Positions 9,483 through 19,206 of a stretch of DNA of 64,000 nucleotides are shown piece after piece; positions within the stretch are counted from its first letter, which is position 1; each line of letters begins with the position of its first letter. Position numbers and translations under genes: made by a program. Below the pieces are notes generated by a model. The model worked only from the letters and a program-made list of their open reading frames with translations. It had not been told where the DNA came from and ran no database searches. The DNA comes from Botryosphaeria dothidea. Lineage: Eukaryota; Ascomycota; Dothideomycetes; Botryosphaeriales; Botryosphaeriaceae. Where the stretch lies: assembly GCA_011503125.2 (NCBI GenBank), contig WWBZ02000007.1, positions 868,001 to 932,000 of the forward strand, read 5' to 3'.

Positions 9483-11904
9483 GATAGATAGATAAATTCA
9501 TTTTTATCCCGATTTAGCTCCCTTGCGGGTCCATGCGGGGAAGGCTATCTATAGTAGTTTACACGAGGGGAAAAACCTTTCCTAGGTAGAAAACCCCTCC
9601 TTTCTTTATATTAGGTGCGTTACCCCTTTTTTGCCCGTTTTCCTACTTACCAGTAGTAGCTGCCATAGCAGTCCTACAATTACACCAGGTATCGATTCCT
9701 AGCTCTCTTATTCCATCCTAGTCTCCTTAGTCCACTAGGTTCTCCTAGTCCTCTTGGTTTTCCCGGTCCATTTCCTTCGCCAGGCTGAATTGGCCTAGCA
9801 GCCCTAGCTTTAGAAACCACTTTGTGGCCGCATAGACTCCTTTCTTTGTTGTTAGTAAGGTGTGGTAGTCTGTGGTTTGAGCTATGTAGAGCATCTGGGC
9901 TCTGCCTGCTTGGAAGTGAGGACAGAATAAGAGGATGTGCTTTGGGGTTTGTCTATGCCAACCATATAGGCAGGCAGGGCTTAGGTGGTCTGGCACTTTG
10001 CGTCTGGAGAGGTAGTCCTCCAGCCCAATATGTTCTGTCCTTAGCAGGGTAAGGAGTGTGCTCTGTGGTTTAGGCAGGTTGCTGTGTAGGTGCCTGATCT
10101 TTGGGTTCCAGGGTGAACTCTGGGCCACTGGTCTCCCCTCCTGCCTGGCTCGCTCCATCCATCTCTCTTTCTACTGCTCCCTCATTACTATACGGAGTTG
10201 GGTCCTCTGTGGTAGTTTTTGTGCGTTAGGTGGGTAGCTGCTAAGGAGGGAGTTCACTCTCCTCTTAAGCAGCTTCCCTCTGGCTAGGCTAGCTATTCCC
10301 TTTACACTAAATACTGCCCTGGCTGCTGCCTTAATGTCCCTGCATGTTGCCTCAATCACTGCCGTTGCTGGTCCTTCCCTGGTCCGTATGGAGTGGGCCA
10401 AGGTCAGTTCATCCAGGTGTAGTAGGAGGGGGGGGATCCCAGTTTCATGCTCTAGTGTTTGCGTAGGGGTAGACTTGTAGGCACCTGCTATGGTGCGCAG
10501 GCACTGGTTCTGGATCTTCTCGAGAGGTTTGGTTGCTATCCTTCTCCACCCTGGGGTGCCCTCTGGTGTATGCCATACCCCACACCCATAAGTAAGGACT
10601 GGCCTCACCACAGCTGTGTAGATATGGCGGGCCTTGGTAAAGGAAGCGCCCCAGGTTGATGCGGCAAGCCTGGTTAGGGACATGCACTGTCTGGTGGCTT
10701 TGGTGCTGGTTTCCTTAATGTGTGGGCCCCACCTTAGCTTGCTGTCAATATAGACGCCTAGTATCTTGATTAGTGGCTCTAGGTTTCCCTCAAAGCCAGG
10801 AATCTGGATTTTTGCCGCTATATTAAACCTGCGTGGTTTCCTGCTGAAGTGGATGAGGTGGTACTTATCTAGGGAGAAGGCTGATCCGTGGGTGGCTGCC
10901 CACTTTTTACAGGTCCTATTTGCTCCTTCTAGCACCCTACAGTTCTGTTCTGTAGACCTGCTAAAGGTCAGGATATTTGTATTATCCACAAACCCAAGGG
11001 GGAAGATATTCCCCCTTCTAAGCTCTGTGAGGAGGTTAGAGGCAAAGAAGAGGTACAGGATTGGTGACAGTGAGGAGCCTTGTGGGATCCCTGTAGGGGT
11101 AGAGATAGCCTGGCTTGTATATCCTCCAAAGAGGAGCTGTGTTGACCTATTACTTAGAAAGGAGTAGGTGAACCTCTCTACCCAGCCTGGTAGCCTTGCA
11201 GCTTTCATGTTGTGGAGAAGCCTCTTATGGGATACATGGTCGTATGCCCCGGAGATATCTAAGCTGAGGACAGAGGCTACGAGGCCTGGATCCTGTTTCC
11301 AGATAGTGTGGATTTGTTCTGTAAGGAGACTAAGGGCAGTAACGGCTAATCTGCTCCTTCTAGCTCCCATCTGGTAGTCTGGGAGGAGGTGGTGGGTTTC
11401 AGTGGCCTGGGAGATTCTATCTGCTATGATCCGCTCTAGTAGCTTGCCTAGTGTATTAAGTAGGGCAATTAGTCTGTATGCTTTTGCCTTAGTATAGTCT
11501 TCTCTTTGTGGTTTTTTTAGGACCACAGTAGTAGAGGTCTTGAACTGTTTAGGATGGTAGGCTAGTGCTAAGCATCTCTGGAAGAGTCTAGTAATTGGCT
11601 TGCCTAGCACTTGTGCACACTGCTTTAAGATTCTGTTGGTAATCTTATCTGGCCCAGGTGCCTTATCTGGAGAAAGCTGCTTAATAGTGTGGAGCACCTG
11701 TTCTTCTGTGATTTCCTGCGAGATTTCTACTGGGGCTGGGTATGTATACCCATCCAGGTCAGAGAGGTTGGCTTCTTTTGGTGGGGGGAAGAACTGGCTT
11801 CTAAGAATGTTGGTTTTTGTTTGAACGTCATAGTGTAGTTGTCCTTCTGTGTCCTGGAGTGGGGGAAACTGGGGTGGAGCTGGTGGCTCTAGTGCCCTTG
11901 TTCT
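9483..11904 (-). mobile_element. LINE B: 5'-truncated Tad1-like non-LTR retrotransposon, little RIP
   Basis: A 2.42-kb minus-strand insertion bounded by a perfect 18-bp target duplication. Its 3' end (low coordinates) carries a short (TATC/TAGA)n tail instead of poly-A and a 3' untranslated part at 9483-9744. Its 5' end at 11904 cuts straight into ORF2, the usual result of incomplete target-primed reverse transcription. The only coding content is the C-terminal part of ORF2; endonuclease and ORF1 are missing. CpA and TpG are present at normal levels, unlike the DNA around it, so the copy is younger than LINE A or escaped RIP. It lies inside the DUF3435 relic. Confidence 0.9.
9745..11904 (-). 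pseudogene. LINE ORF2 fragment: reverse transcriptase with C-terminal Cys/His motif
   Basis: The frame is open from the 5' truncation point (about 11903) to a TAG at 10171-10173, and open again in the same frame from there to a stop at 9745, so a single nonsense codon splits it (about 577 plus about 140 residues). The first part is a non-LTR reverse transcriptase: the DKAPGPDKITN entry, ALLNTLGKLLERI, the LDISGAYDHV block with the first catalytic Asp, GIPQGSSLSPILY, and FVDN where FVDD is expected. The last part holds a Cys/His motif (CLYGWHRQTPKHILLFC) typical of the C-terminus of Tad1/CRE-like ORF2 proteins. The stop is CAG-to-TAG type. The missing endonuclease, the nonsense codon and the altered catalytic Asp mean it cannot move on its own. 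Confidence 0.85.
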
Positions 11905-11922
11905 GGCAAGCTCGCGGATATA
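11905..11922. repeat. Target-site duplication, right copy (LINE B)
   Basis: Right copy of GGCAAGCTCGCGGATATA, adjoining the 5'-truncated end of the LINE. Removing the LINE and one copy restores a continuous reading of the recombinase relic. Confidence 0.9.
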
Positions 11923-12385
11923 CTAAAGAAGTTATGGTAAGCTAGAGTTTATGTAGGGGGAGAGGGTTGGAATACCTTTTTTATTGCCCCCGTCTTTTCC
12001 TTGTCGAACTTAATATTCGTGCGGAGATAAATAATATAATGGAGTCTATTCCATTCTTTTAAGAGTGTTCCGACGCCTCTGGCCTGATCGAATTTGCTAG
12101 GCTTCTTTTTAGCCAGCTATAACAAGAAAGCCTCGATAGTCGAGTATTCGGGAGGAGAGAGAAGGTCTTTGCACCGCATCTCGGTTGGATAGATATCTTC
12201 GATCTCCGACAGGAACCTTATCGAGCATATTTAGTTTCAATTAGTTCTAAAGATGCTCTTATCACGTACTTATTCTAAAGAGCGATAAGATGTACTTAAC
12301 TATACTTCTTCAGGTATTCGTCCCTATACGATAGTTTATGTTTCGCTTTAAGGATTGTGAGGAAGCTTTTACTAGACTTCGACAT

Positions 12386-13260
12386 CTTAGCACCTTGACG
12401 AGGGGAAGGATAAAGGAGGTGAGTGGTTGGACGTGAGGATAGAGCTGAGCGATGGGGGAGCTAGAAGACCGGGAGGTTTAGGAGGGAAGGTTGTGCTGTT
12501 GCGAGAGAGATTTTCTAGGCTTTTATATTAGTGAGCCAAGCGAGTACCAACAAGTGCTACTACTGCCTGCCCGGTAATTGCCTCGGACGATAGATAGCTC
12601 TCCGGAGGCTAGGTGCATAACATCCTACAAAAGATATCTATTTTAAGCTTTAACCATGTCTATACAGTGATGCTGGTAACTTCTGGTGACCTACGTGCGG
12701 CCGCTGTAGGTCTCCTTCATATATTATAGCAGGTTTTCGCAAAGATGAATATCTCTAAACTGGCTGCTAATGGCCGCTTTACGCGAATATTTCGCCTATA
12801 ATGTAGACTTGTTTTGTTCTTCTGCAACCCAGCTTAAAACTTATCTAAACTATTATAAAGGCATCGTGCAGAGTACTATCTACTTAATTTTCGCATTTAT
12901 AAAAGTAGGAACGTTACATCCGGCAGGTGAGGAGGGCAACGGGTTATCGTGAAGAGGGCGTGCGCGGGAACTTGGCGCGTAGGGAAAGAGATGGCGAACA
13001 TGTCGACGGCAAGTCTACTCGCTTCGAGCTAGTATACCACGAAGCGTTTTGTACGAATTATTAAATCCAGTCATCATGGGAGTCGGCGCTTAACGTGCTG
13101 GGCGCTTACGCAAGTCAAAAAAACGGAAGCTAGAAGCTGGAACCCGGATACTGGCGACCAGCAAATTGCTCTGAACCATTTACGAGGGCGCTTAATTAAG
13201 CCACCCGCTGAGCCTCGAATCCAGCAACACAACATAATTCTTCGTGCCGTCTTTCATGGC
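12386..13260. other. Edge of the repeat block; transition to genic DNA
   Basis: Upstream side of the DUF3435 relic. RIP bias weakens from about 12400 and sequence looks ordinary by about 13000. No convincing gene is present. An almost perfect palindrome centred on a NotI-type GCGGCCGC lies at 12688-12712. If the recombinase belonged to a Starship-like element, the element's 5' edge should be in this interval, but I see no clear flanking direct repeat. Confidence 0.4.
12688..12712. repeat. Near-perfect palindrome around GCGGCCGC
   Basis: Seven-base arms GACCTAC and GTAGGTC flank an 11-base centre that itself contains the 8-base palindrome GCGGCCGC, offset by one base. It lies about 300 bases upstream of the DUF3435 start. 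It could be an element-end motif, a protein-binding site or chance. Confidence 0.6.
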
Positions 13261-14227
13261 ACCGATGATTTCTCCCACTAAACTACCAACGCGTTGGTGC
13301 TTATTGGAGAGAGCGTAAAATGTTTGCCATTATCACGAAGAACATCATGCGTTTGGAGCGGAGCAAGACCTCGTTCGTGGTAGGAAACAAACAAGCGGGC
13401 AACGAAATTTGGACGATCAATCATAAACCACCGAATATTGCGAACATAGAATCCGAGAGTATTCAGATAGTGATAACGCAAGCTGACCAGGGGTGGGTAG
13501 ACTTGAGGCACCGGAGGTTGAGATAGCAATAGGCCACGCGTCGCGGAACATGTGGACACCCCGTGTTGTCATATTATGTACAGGAAACACAGAAACAGTT
13601 TTCGAGAATTGTCCGATAGTAATGCTGTTCTGGGCCTTTTGTATCGAAGTGATTCCATGTTTGTTCCAGCCTTTCTGGCAACTCCCTGCTGACAAGGAGG
13701 AAAAGGCTCGGTCGTTTCAGCTAGGCAGGAGTTAGGTGTTCCTGTTAAGCATTGTATAGATCTTGTGACTTCAGGATCCATGAAGTCTTACTGCTCAGGT
13801 TCGAGCTCACATAGAGTATGACAAAGCTGCAGCATGGGCTCGCGCTTGTGAGCACTCAGGAAATCTCGTCATTCTCGCAGAGCCAGAAGATCATCTTGAT
13901 TACTTAAGAAATATACATACGGATTTGGGGTAAGGGGCCATAATTTCGTTTCTGTGCTCTCACTACTTTCAAGTGATTTCATTCTTCGATTTCGCCTTCG
14001 TAAACTCATCAAATCCTCATAAAGCAGATTGATGTCAAAGAAAAAGAAAAAGGAACACTGGCAGATACAGAACCGAAATTGAATCACAACTCTTACGGAC
14101 CAGCAAACACTGAATTTTGGAGAAATATCCTTGTTCATCGTCAGAAACTTAGTGAAACTGGGACATTTGGGAGAAGACTTGCCAGGCAACGGCAATGGCT
14201 GACATGCTCGAGATCCCAGTACGATAA
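13261..14227. other. Intergenic, no supported gene
   Basis: Several overlapping short frames on both strands, none with a recognisable domain, splice structure or composition bias. I see no RNA gene. The right end probably holds the 3' flank of the zinc-finger gene. Confidence 0.5.
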
Positions 14228-15840
14228 TCAATCTTGCTGGGCACCCGCTTCCTCAGTATTAATGACGCGAACGTCATCAAAGATGGGGTGATTGATAAAA
14301 TCGGGGTAGTGCCCCAGGATCTGCTGGCGGTGCTGGATGACCTCGGAGATATCATTCCTTTGAATCAAAAGATGATGGTTGTTGTAACGCCACTCTGTGA
14401 GGAGGTCAATCTCAGGGCACAAGGGACAAGGAGGCAATTCCGTGTAGAATTTTCCCCAATCATCCATCCACATGCCCTGCCCGTGGTGGTGGGCAGAGGT
14501 CGACTTTGCCGGATTGATTGCGGTCAGGCAAGCGTCAATATGGTCTCTTCCGGGTTGGTCGTTTAAATGGAACATGTGAATGTGCTGCGAGAAAGCCTTT
14601 TGGCTTCCCAAGGCCACTCGGCAGATGGGAAAAGCCAGCTGAGCCGAAATGCTGTCGTATCCGAGCCCGAAAGCTCCATCCCTGCGGCGGGAACGTTCCT
14701 GCATCGGGTGTCTGAGGATATGGGCTGAAAGCTTTTCCTTCTTGATCTACTTGGAGCAGGCCTTGGTCAAACCTATCGGGAATTTGAGAACTGTCAATGA
14801 GCGCTCCTTCCTGTAATCCCTGATGATGGGCTCATTGGGCGTGGAACTTAATTCGTCGACTGTGTGGAACTTAAGATGTTCGCTTGTAAGGTGCAACGTC
14901 ATTATTCGTACGAAGCACCCTGGGACAGGACAGAAGCAGAGGGAGTCGTCTTGGTGTGCTCTCAAGTGAGACTTGAGCTTGTCCGGTCGGTACGGAGCAG
15001 TTTCCCCTTGGAATACACAATTGATCACAGGACAGTCATACGACTGATTTCGGAAATGCTTCTGCATATGGCGCTGGAGTTCATACTTGCGATTGAAACC
15101 TGTTTGTTTGGACTTGCAGTTGAGATGAGGACAGGTATATGGCTTGTGGTGCTCCCTACAGTGCGTTAGTCAGATAAAGGCATCTGGGAGGCGCAGAAGT
15201 ACATTGAGTCATTTTGATCTGGGACAAGAGCACCTGCATTTGTACCAGGTGTTCTCATTGGATCAAGTGTAGTGAAGTCACGCCGACCTGGAATGGGCGA
15301 AAGATCTTCCTCCACAGGTTGAGTCTGCTCATCAATAGTGTGCTGCTGAGGTGGCTTTGCGAGACAGATCTCGGATTGCGCGGACTCGTTCACAGGTACC
15401 GCGGCAGACGATTCAGCATAATTTGTGGCGAAGTCAGGACCTTCCTCATTGTGGAAGTGAAGGACAGAGGGATGAATTGAGCCTGCTGGTTGGTTCCCAT
15501 CATATTCTAGATGACCCGTACTTTGACCCTGAGAATGTCTGTTTTGCCCTTCTATTAGCGCAGAACTTTTTTTTTGTCTCACCGGATTTGGTATTTCCAA
15601 GGGTCCCGTTGGTAACTCGCCTCGCTCTCCTGCAGCCAAGAGAACTCGGCGTCAGGAATGTCGTCCTCATGCAGGAAGGTTGACGTGGAAGGGCAAAAGG
15701 GCGAATTGCTGGGGGCCAAAAAGAGGAGAAAGAAAGGCGACGGCAACAGTGGGGGAGCGCTTGAACTTATGTTTTCACGGGCCTTGTCTGGGTCAAGTCT
15801 GTACTCGAGGAGGGCAAATGCGGCTGACTGCCCATCCGGA
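14228..15840 (-). CDS. C2H2-type zinc-finger protein, multi-exon, 5' end unresolved
   Basis: Fungal nuclear-type zinc-finger protein. Three 3' exons can be read. The exon 15203 to about 15630 encodes a Ser/Glu-rich acidic region. An intron at 15156-15202 (GTACTT start, CTAAC branch, TAG end, 47 nt) leads into exon 14751-15155, which carries at least two C2H2-like fingers (HKPYTCPHLNC...FNRKYELQRHMQKHF, then YDCPVINCVF...LKSHLRAH) and a third CPVPGC unit. A short intron at 14712-14750 joins the last exon, which has further Cys pairs (CPLC) and ends at 14228. Upstream of 15630 the frame is broken; a piece ending DDIPDAEFSWLQESEASYQ (about 15600-15840) probably belongs to the gene through another intron, but its start was not fixed. 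Likely DNA-binding; targets unknown. Confidence 0.65.
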
Positions 15841-16171
15841 GCCTATGCGTACGTAGCACTTCGTTCTATTGGTAGCCTTGTCATCCCGCCCACTCCACAC
15901 GTAGACTCCCAGCTATGGTGAACATTGGATGATTCTCTGCTAGTTGTGGAAGCTGTCTTTGTAAGATGAGATGACATCCTCAAAGGCTGCACGCAGCCAT
16001 GCACGTGCTCGGGGGCAATGTTCCAGCAAGACCTCCGAAAAGGCTTAGCGGGATAAATGCAGTGCCATAACAAACGGCAAAAAAATCCATCATGATAGCA
16101 TCTGAACATCATCCAAAATTATACTACTTCAAAAAAAAAAATCTATACAAACAGCCCGCCATCCCCTCCCC
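15841..16171. other. Short gap with unassigned minus-strand exon-like frames
   Basis: Between the zinc-finger gene and the peroxidase stop. A minus-strand frame ending ISSYKDSFHN and stopping at 15940-15942 reads like coding sequence, but its upstream exon was not found. A run of ten A's at about 16131-16140 lies near the expected 3' end of the peroxidase transcript. Confidence 0.3.
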
Positions 16172-18236
16172 CTACGTCCTAAGCACTGCCCCCCAAACCC
16201 CCTCCACATCCACACTCCCCGCGCTCTGATCCTTCAAATAGCACTGCCCGCCCGTCGTCGCACCCCCGACGTACGCCACTGCCTCGCACGTCGCCGTATC
16301 CACGCACGCCTGCAAACACGCCTCGAAGCTGGCCGCCCACGTCACGCCGATCTGGCCGGCCTGGTAGTCCTTGCCGCACCTGATCGTGAACGTCTGGCCG
16401 CCGGCGAGCGTCCAGTCGGAGCCGTCGGCATTGGGGCAGGCGAGGGTGGTGGGGGTGGTGGAGGTTGTTGTGGATGTGGGCGCGGAGGAGGACGAGGCTG
16501 GGGGTTGCGTTGTGGAAGAGAGAGACGGTGCGGTCGTGCTGGAGGGGGCGGCCGTGGTGGAGGAGCTGGAGGGGGTTGTTGTCGTGGCGGGCGGGGCGGG
16601 GCTGAGGTCCTGGCAGGTGTCGCCGAGGTCGGCGGAGGACTTGAAGGCGTCGATGGCGCTGCCGACTTTGACGTCGAAGCGGGTGTCGTCGAGTTGCGCG
16701 GAGGTGAGCGTGACGGTGGCGGAGTACAGGTCGTATGGGCCGACGGAGGACCCTTTCGTCATGGCGACGGTGGCGGCTGAGAGGGAGGGGAGGACGGAGC
16801 GGGAGTTGGGGACCTTGGTGGTGACGTTGAGGGTGGGTGCGGATTGCGTGGTGAGCACGGCTGCGGTGACGGTCATGGAGGTGCCGGCGAGGCAGCTCTG
16901 CGGGCTTTGGAAGAAGACGGTGTCTTGTAGGGGGAAGCCGCTGCCGTTGTTGTCGTGGAGCTCGGTTTCGCCGCTTGTGAGCGTGATGCGGACGTTGAAG
17001 GCCGAGATTCCGGAATCGGCTGGGATGTTTGCGGAGATACCGTAGAACTATTTGCATTAGTGGAACGTCTCAGCAAGATTTTAGGGTAATGCAAACCTCG
17101 AAGCTGTCATCGAAGCCGGACGCCGACCCTGAAGACTCAGTGCTTAAAGTTGCTGAGGATTCGACTCCATCACGATCCTTATACACAAGTTCCACGCTCT
17201 CGATTTGGCTTGCAGCACGCTCAGTGGTTCTGACACGAATATGTCCGGTAAGCTTTATGGACTCTCCTCCACCAAGTAGTGTCAGCTGAAGTCCGCTCGG
17301 CTTGACATCGTAGATCGAAATCGGATCAGTGAGCACCACGCCCGACGGAACGACTTCAATCATCTTCTGCATCATTCTGGCGCAGACACTGTTGAACGTG
17401 CCGGGGTCCGCCAGAGCCCTGACAGTCACATTTTTATCCGAAGCAAACACACGCGCGTCTGAGTTCCGCCCGTTACTCGTAGAAGGGCCCACCACAAGGG
17501 CGTTCTTGGTAGTGTTCGAGAGATACTCGGTGACGACTTTGTTATCAAATGCGTCCGTGGTGTCGAACTTGACAACTTCATCTTCCGTTGTTCCTACGGG
17601 CACGATTTCCGGGTTGTTCGCTGAGTGTACACCTCCCAACGTGTGTCCGCACGCCACCACCTGGATCATTTCCGTACTATTGAAGCCCGTTCGCAGGAAT
17701 TGATTCTGGAATGTGCCGAGCGAGTTCTGCGGCAGCGGCACCCCCTGCGGCCCTGCTGCCGTGGCATCCACTCTGCCGGTCCGTATAGGCACGACGGGCC
17801 CTCCGCAAGATCGCACCGCCGTGTAGACGCCCAGAGCAATAAGGTCAGCCATCGAGGACTTGCTCGTGAAATACGGCGCGTACGTGGCCAGCGTCGTGTT
17901 GAACGCCGGGCCAACGTTCTCGAGACTCCGCGTTTCGTAGGCTATTGACGCATCCAGGCCTCCGATTCCAGTGTACACGCTCCCGCCGGCCATGTCGTGG
18001 AAGGCCGTCCGTATCCATTCGGCGGCCTGGACGCGTCCGGCGCCTTCAGGCGAGAAGCCGCAGGGGGTGACGGGCACGGCGAAGTCGCGGGCGCGGTAGC
18101 CGGTGTTGAGGACCATGATATCCTCCAATTCGTCCGTGGAGGAGGGCCATGTCGGGGCGGCGGCGGCGGCGGCGCCAATGGCGTTGCAGACGGCGCCTGC
18201 GACCCACACCAGGGTCAGGCAGGGATGTCTCGCCAT
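16172..18236 (-). CDS. Secreted plant-type heme peroxidase with Ser/Thr linker and C-terminal Cys-rich (PAN/apple-like) module
   Basis: Extracellular heme peroxidase of the plant/fungal superfamily, 671 aa in two exons (18236-17097 and 17047-16172; 49-nt intron 17048-17096 with a CACTAAT branch). The first about 28 residues form a signal peptide ending in an Ala run. The distal site is EWIRTAFHD (Arg76, His80) and the proximal one is VVACGHTLGGVH (His198). After the catalytic domain comes a beta-rich region of about 250 residues, then a Ser/Thr/Pro linker (likely O-glycosylated), then a final domain with Cys spaced as in PAN/apple or WSC-like modules (IRCGKDYQ...CLQACVDTATCEAVAY...CYLK). Such modules usually bind carbohydrate or protein, so it may tether the enzyme to a wall or polysaccharide. 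The substrate is unknown; I did not find the residues that would mark manganese or lignin peroxidase. Confidence 0.85.
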
Positions 18237-19206
18237 GGTTCAAAAACGGGGCAAAACGAAAGGACAGGATCAAACGGCTGCCAACGAGCGGCGCGACGAT
18301 GCGGAAAGACGGCACAAAAAGGAGGGAACCGCGGCGGGGAAAAGCAGAGGCGCATGGCGAAATATTTAGCGGGACGATATATTAAAATCCTACCTCGTAT
18401 GTTGTTCCTTCGGGGCAAGCCCAGATATGCACGGCAGCGGCTTATCGCGTGCAGGGGATTTGATGTGCGGCAAGCCATCCCGGCTCCCATCTGCCACGCC
18501 CGAGCTCGAACGGCCCCCGAACTCGCGGGAACTGGTGGTGGGCGTGGGCTAGCCACGGCTCGAGCTCGCCCGATCGGGAAGGACGGCTAAGAATAAAGTC
18601 TTGGCTTGCATTAGAACCGATAGATTTGAGGCTAGAAGGGCCAAGCATCTCGTATGCCTTTCTTCGCAAGAAATCAACCTGTGAGATGGAAGACAAGAGA
18701 CAGAAAAAGTGTACAGGAGCTGTTGTAGTAGTGGAAAAGGAGACGCAAATAAATACACAATCATAACAAAAGAGTCCCAATCCTACACGGATTTAATCTC
18801 GAAACTATACTTGAAGAACCTCGCATATATACCCGGGGCCTGCAGAAAAGTCGATAAAACCAGTGCGGCGTGGCAGCCTGGAGTCAAGAGTATCGGGGGA
18901 TCTGATCCGAAGCCACATCCCGTTTGAACCAATCCGGGCCGCCGTTTACCAAGCTAACCCTCCCAAAAATGCGCTGGCACCCTCGGCAACAAGGGCCAGC
19001 TGAAGAAGCCGATAAGCCGGTTGCATAAGGCTGAGGCTCTGGCGTGATATGTCGGCACTCGCCCGAGGGTGACATGGAAATGCCGAGCTCCATTGGTATA
19101 AATATTGGCCATGAGGTCTCGGCCTTTACCTGTTAATCGTCGTATCTCCGCTTCTTTGACGCCACGTTGTGATTCTCGCTAATTTCACACCTTACGGGTG
19201 CCACAG
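18237..19206. other. Intergenic: peroxidase promoter side and downstream flank
   Basis: About 970 bases with GC-rich sequence near the peroxidase start and a lower-GC centre. There is no convincing gene, tRNA or repeat. It should hold the peroxidase promoter and the 3' end of the next minus-strand gene. Confidence 0.5.

Larger units (their letters stand above)
8987..12385 (-). pseudogene. DUF3435-family tyrosine recombinase relic (Starship captain/crypton-like), split by LINE insertions
   Basis: Minus-strand decayed gene, probably a site-specific tyrosine recombinase of the fungal DUF3435 family. The N-terminal part runs from an ATG at 12385 down to 11905; the core is at 9482-8987, separated by LINE B. 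Joined conceptually at the 18-bp target duplication, the frame runs on through the junction. The core contains KHRRERLQLT, then SLGIRPGEI with the Arg typical of the family's first catalytic box (codon at 9294-9296), then SSNEGLKYKD and a Lys/Arg-rich VFKRRLRK end. A later block (RCPITIFIALTIIDGAI, about 9000-9060) fits the family's C-terminal part. Stops inside the core are mostly CAG-to-TAG or CAA-to-TAA. Sequence from 5863 downwards may continue the gene beyond LINE A; the C-terminal catalytic Tyr was not found. DUF3435 relics are common in fungal genomes, so a Starship origin is inference. Confidence 0.72.

Noticed and set aside
16179..17057. 292-codon frame overlapping exon 2 of the peroxidase
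   Set aside because: Arg/His-rich read of a GC-rich repeat-like coding region in another frame of the same strand; a shadow of the real exon.
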